Source: an uncultured Lachnospiraceae bacterium
Lineage (GTDB): Bacteria; Bacillota; Clostridia; Lachnospirales; Lachnospiraceae
DNA length: 9,612 nt
NCBI GenBank assembly: GCA_946627575.1
Contig: CAMOVS010000027.1
Location: 1 to 9,612, forward strand
Direction of reading: 5' to 3'
Positions 8,038-9,612 of this stretch are shown one piece after another (positions within the stretch are counted from its first letter, which is position 1; each line of letters begins with the position of its first letter). The notes beneath the pieces were generated by a model. That model did not search any database and was not told where the DNA came from. It saw only the letters and a list, made by a program, of their open reading frames with translations. Made by a program: the position numbers and the translations under genes.

Positions 8038-8092
8038 CGTGCTTTGACAATAATAGAGACAGATTCAGACCAAGCGAATACATGAGATTCCA

Positions 8093-8121
8093 TTGACGCG
8101 AGGATGTTTTTCTGCTACTTT
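8093..8121 (+). promoter_or_regulatory. Possible promoter of the CpXC-protein gene
   Basis: TTGACG (8093-8098) and TACTTT (8116-8121) are separated by 17 bp. A TG-n extended -10 element (8113-8115) precedes the second box. Transcription would start near 8128, upstream of the GTG start at 8166. The -10 box is only a partial match, so this is tentative. Confidence 0.45.
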
Positions 8122-8165
8122 ATAGCGGATTGATCAAAACCCTGAAGGAAAACGGAGAGAGGGCG

Positions 8166-8849
8166 GTGCAGGATATGAGCGGTCGAATGACGGAATATCA
8201 TATGGAAGAACTGGCGTGTCCCAAGTGCGGACATAAACATATGTGGAAAAAGTATCAAAGGATTAATGTGACGGAGAAGCAGCATCTGAAGGAGGATATC
8301 CTGAAGAACAGGCTCTATGCCTTCACCTGTGAGGAATGCTCTTTTACGGCTCCCCTAACCTACGAGAGCCTTTATCTGGACAGCAAGAAGAAGCTGACCA
8401 TCTTTATGGCGCCGGTTATGTCAGCAGAGGTGGATCAGGAACTGGCCAGACTGAATCGCGAGCTGTCAGGACATAAGAGGATCGTGGATAATATCAATGA
8501 CCTCAAGGAGAAGATCCTGATCTCTGATATGCAGTTTGACGATCGGGTGATTGAGATCATCAAAGTCATGTATCTGGGACAGCTCAAGGAGGAGATGAAG
8601 GAAGACACCATGCTCAATATCCTCTTTGATTATTACGGCAATGATCCCTGTTTCCTTGTTTTCTTCGAGAAGAAGGGGGTGGGAAGGATGCCCCTTAACC
8701 TTGAGTATTACAGAGGAATCTCGGCCCAGTTTGAGAAAAAAATCAGGGATTTTTCCCGGGATGACTTCATGAAGGTTGATATGGAGTGGGCCAGACAGCT
8801 GATGTTCGACAAAAAGGCAGCCGACAAAAAGAGGACCGACAAAAACTGA
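8166..8849 (+). CDS. CpXC-domain zinc-ribbon protein of unknown function
   Basis: The start is placed at GTG 8166 because GGAGAG (8154-8159) lies 6 nt before it; ATG 8175 is the alternative, while TTG 8130 has no ribosome binding site. The product has 227 residues. The N-terminal ~80 residues resemble the CpXC domain: CPKCG (Cys18, Cys21), a long segment, CEEC (Cys55, Cys58), then a YESLYLD stretch. The four cysteines probably bind one zinc. The rest is charged and helical, with no signal peptide or membrane segment, ending in a Lys/Asp-rich tail. The family has no established function that I know of. The gene is divergent from bioY and upstream of rpmE, which has its own promoter. A role in nucleic-acid or protein binding is only a guess from the zinc ribbon. 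Confidence 0.8.
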   Translation: MQDMSGRMTEYHMEELACPKCGHKHMWKKYQRINVTEKQHLKEDILKNRLYAFTCEECSFTAPLTYESLYLDSKKKLTIFMAPVMSAEVDQELARLNRELSGHKRIVDNINDLKEKILISDMQFDDRVIEIIKVMYLGQLKEEMKEDTMLNILFDYYGNDPCFLVFFEKKGVGRMPLNLEYYRGISAQFEKKIRDFSRDDFMKVDMEWARQLMFDKKAADKKRTDKN

Positions 8850-8852
8850 TAA
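8808..8852 (+). repeat. Three 15-bp near-repeats at the end of the CpXC gene
   Basis: GACAAAAA occurs at 8808, 8823 and 8838, exactly 15 bp apart. The first two units code DKKAA and DKKRT, and the third codes DKN before the stop. It looks like a small in-frame duplication that built the lysine-rich tail. Confidence 0.6.
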
Positions 8853-8859
8853 AAATATC

Positions 8860-8888
8860 TTGCATCGGTGTAGGGTTTGTGCTATACT
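8860..8888 (+). promoter_or_regulatory. rpmE promoter
   Basis: -35 TTGCAT (8860-8865) and -10 TATACT (8883-8888) are 17 bp apart, with a TG-n extended -10 (8880-8882). The start site would be near 8895. The strong match fits a highly expressed ribosomal protein gene. Confidence 0.8.
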
Positions 8889-8893
8889 GTTAT

Positions 8894-8963
8894 GGCTGTT
8901 CGGAAAATGTTTCGGCCTATTGTGCCGTGATTTCTATAAAATAATTAGAAGAGGTGAGCAAAG
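8894..8963 (+). promoter_or_regulatory. rpmE 5' leader, possible L31 autoregulatory element
   Basis: The ~69-nt leader can form a CGGC/GCCG hairpin (8913-8916 with 8924-8927). A competing GGC/GCC pairing (8894-8896 with 8915-8917) uses some of the same bases. It ends in GAGGTG (8951-8956), 7 nt before the ATG. Leader motifs bound by L31 have been reported in Firmicutes and other phyla; I cannot confirm that this one belongs to them. Confidence 0.35.
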
Positions 8964-9170
8964 ATGCGTGAAGGAATCCATCCTAAGTACTATCAGGCAA
9001 AAGTTGTATGCAACTGTGGCAACGAGTTCGTAACCGGATCAACAAAGGAAGATATCCATGTGGAGATCTGCTCCAAGTGCCATTCATTCTACACCGGCAC
9101 ACAGAAGGCTGCCAAAGCCCGCGGACGTATTGACAAGTTCAATCGTAAATATGGTATGGCTTCGAATTAG
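8964..9170 (+). CDS. rpmE: 50S ribosomal protein L31, zinc-binding form
   Basis: This 68-residue component of the large ribosomal subunit begins [10 protein letters not shown] and carries Cys16, Cys18, Cys36 and Cys39, the cysteine pattern of the zinc-binding (C+) form. Many bacteria also have a cysteine-free paralogue used when zinc is scarce; none is seen here. The C-terminal part, ending [11 protein letters not shown], is typical of the family. GAGGTG lies 7 nt before the start. A DUF1385 gene follows 108 bp downstream, an arrangement common in Clostridia, where prmC and prfA often come next. Confidence 0.97.
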   Translation: MREGIHPKYYQAKVVCNCGNEFVTGSTKEDIHVEICSKCHSFYTGTQKAAKARGRIDKFNRKYGMASN

Positions 9171-9190
9171 CAAGCGAGAGCTTTTTTCAA

Positions 9191-9249
9191 AAACGACGGT
9201 AGAGTATATTCCGGTGAAGATTTCTTCGGGATATACTCTACCGTCGTTT
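9191..9249. terminator. Long hairpin between rpmE and the DUF1385 gene
   Basis: An 18-bp perfect inverted repeat, 9191-9208 with 9232-9249 (AAACGACGGTAGAGTATA and its complement), continues inward. It pairs almost fully to a 3-nt loop at 9219-9221, with two G-U pairs and one T-T mismatch. On the + strand only TTTCGTATT follows, a weak U-tract. On the - strand TTTTTG follows, a better terminator tail, yet no - strand gene enters it. A tiny AAGC-GAGA-GCTT hairpin with a T6 run (9172-9187) just before it may help stop rpmE transcripts. Terminator is the likeliest role; an RNase III site or a small palindromic element are alternatives. Confidence 0.6.
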
Positions 9250-9278
9250 CGTATTGTATAAAGGAAGGTGAAAAGATA

Positions 9279-9612
9279 TTGAAGAAAACCAGCATCGGCG
9301 GCCAGGCAGTTATGGAAGGCATCATGATGAAAAATATGGAGAAGTACGCCGTGGCTATCCGCAAGCCGGATCATGAGATTGAGGTTAAGAGCGGGATTTA
9401 TGTCAGCCTGTCCGAGCGCTATCCGGTTCTGAGATTACCCATACTTCGGGGGATAGTGGCCTTCGGAGAGTCACTCTATATCGGTATGAAAACACTGACC
9501 CAATCAGCGGAATACTTTGAAGAAGAGGAGCAGGTTGAGCCAGGGAAGGCAGAGAAGTTCCTGACCAAAGTTTTCGGAGATAAGCTGGAGAGTCTGGTTA
9601 TGGGATTTACCT
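9279..9612 (+). CDS. DUF1385 (YqhQ-like) membrane protein, 3'-truncated
   Basis: The reading frame starts at TTG 9279, with AAGGAAGGTG (9261-9270) 8 nt upstream, and is open to the window end; 111 residues are visible. The first in-frame ATG (9312) would cut through the conserved N-terminal motif, so TTG is preferred. The start MKKTSIGGQAVMEGIMM and the later LRGIVAFGESLYIGMKTL (55-72) match the DUF1385 family, of which B. subtilis YqhQ is a member. The family consists of membrane proteins of unknown function; the transmembrane part would lie beyond the window. The gene follows rpmE, a common order in Clostridia. Whether it is transcribed by read-through past the 9191-9249 hairpin or from another promoter is not clear; I see no good promoter in the gap. 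Confidence 0.88.
   Translation, partial: MKKTSIGGQAVMEGIMMKNMEKYAVAIRKPDHEIEVKSGIYVSLSERYPVLRLPILRGIVAFGESLYIGMKTLTQSAEYFEEEEQVEPGKAEKFLTKVFGDKLESLVMGFT

Noticed and set aside
8130..8165. A TTG start at 8130 for the CpXC gene
   Set aside because: It has no ribosome binding site and lies at the predicted transcription start. GTG 8166 has GGAGAG at good spacing.

Overview
This window looks like chromosomal DNA from a gut-type Gram-positive anaerobe of the Clostridia, most likely a Lachnospiraceae relative. The evidence is an archaeal-type prolyl-tRNA synthetase of about 480 residues, AGGAGG-type ribosome binding sites, sigma-A-like promoters, a BirA-type biotin operator on bioY, a four-cysteine ribosomal protein L31, and a sortase-anchored fibro-slime/SpaA surface protein. 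The assignment to a family is inference; no rRNA or tRNA gene is present to fix it.

Layout. (i) Up to 3812 (+): the 3' part of a very large cell-wall-anchored adhesin or pilus-tip protein, whose start lies before the window. It has a fibro-slime domain, six Ig-like domains that each show a Lys/Glu/Asn isopeptide pattern, and a C-terminal LPKSG sorting signal. (ii) 3872-6222 (+): a near-consensus promoter, a short leader with a GC-rich hairpin, then proS and a cytoplasmic parvulin-type prolyl isomerase 31 bp later, probably one operon. (iii) 6296-7341 (+): a single class II fructose-bisphosphate aldolase gene with its own promoter and a strong terminator that also serves the convergent bioY gene. 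(iv) 7354-8037 (-): bioY, the substrate-binding component of an ECF biotin transporter. Its -35 box lies inside a perfect 12-bp inverted repeat of the BirA operator type. (v) 8093-8849 (+): a divergent gene for a CpXC-type zinc-ribbon protein of unknown function. (vi) 8860 to the end (+): rpmE (L31) with a strong promoter and short leader, then a long hairpin, then the start of a DUF1385 (YqhQ-like) membrane protein gene that begins with TTG and runs off the window.

Most of this is housekeeping: translation (proS, rpmE), glycolysis (fba), protein folding (parvulin) and vitamin uptake (bioY). The surface protein is the main accessory element. I see no mobile element, CRISPR array, tRNA, rRNA, toxin-antitoxin pair or phage gene, and no convincing new multi-gene system. 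The parts most worth a second look are the unexplained 59-nt hairpin between rpmE and the DUF1385 gene, the proS leader hairpin, the palindromic BirA operator with a possible second (divergent) target, and the six-domain isopeptide stalk. There is no gene-free stretch longer than 300 bases; the longest is the 227-bp bioY/CpXC divergent region.
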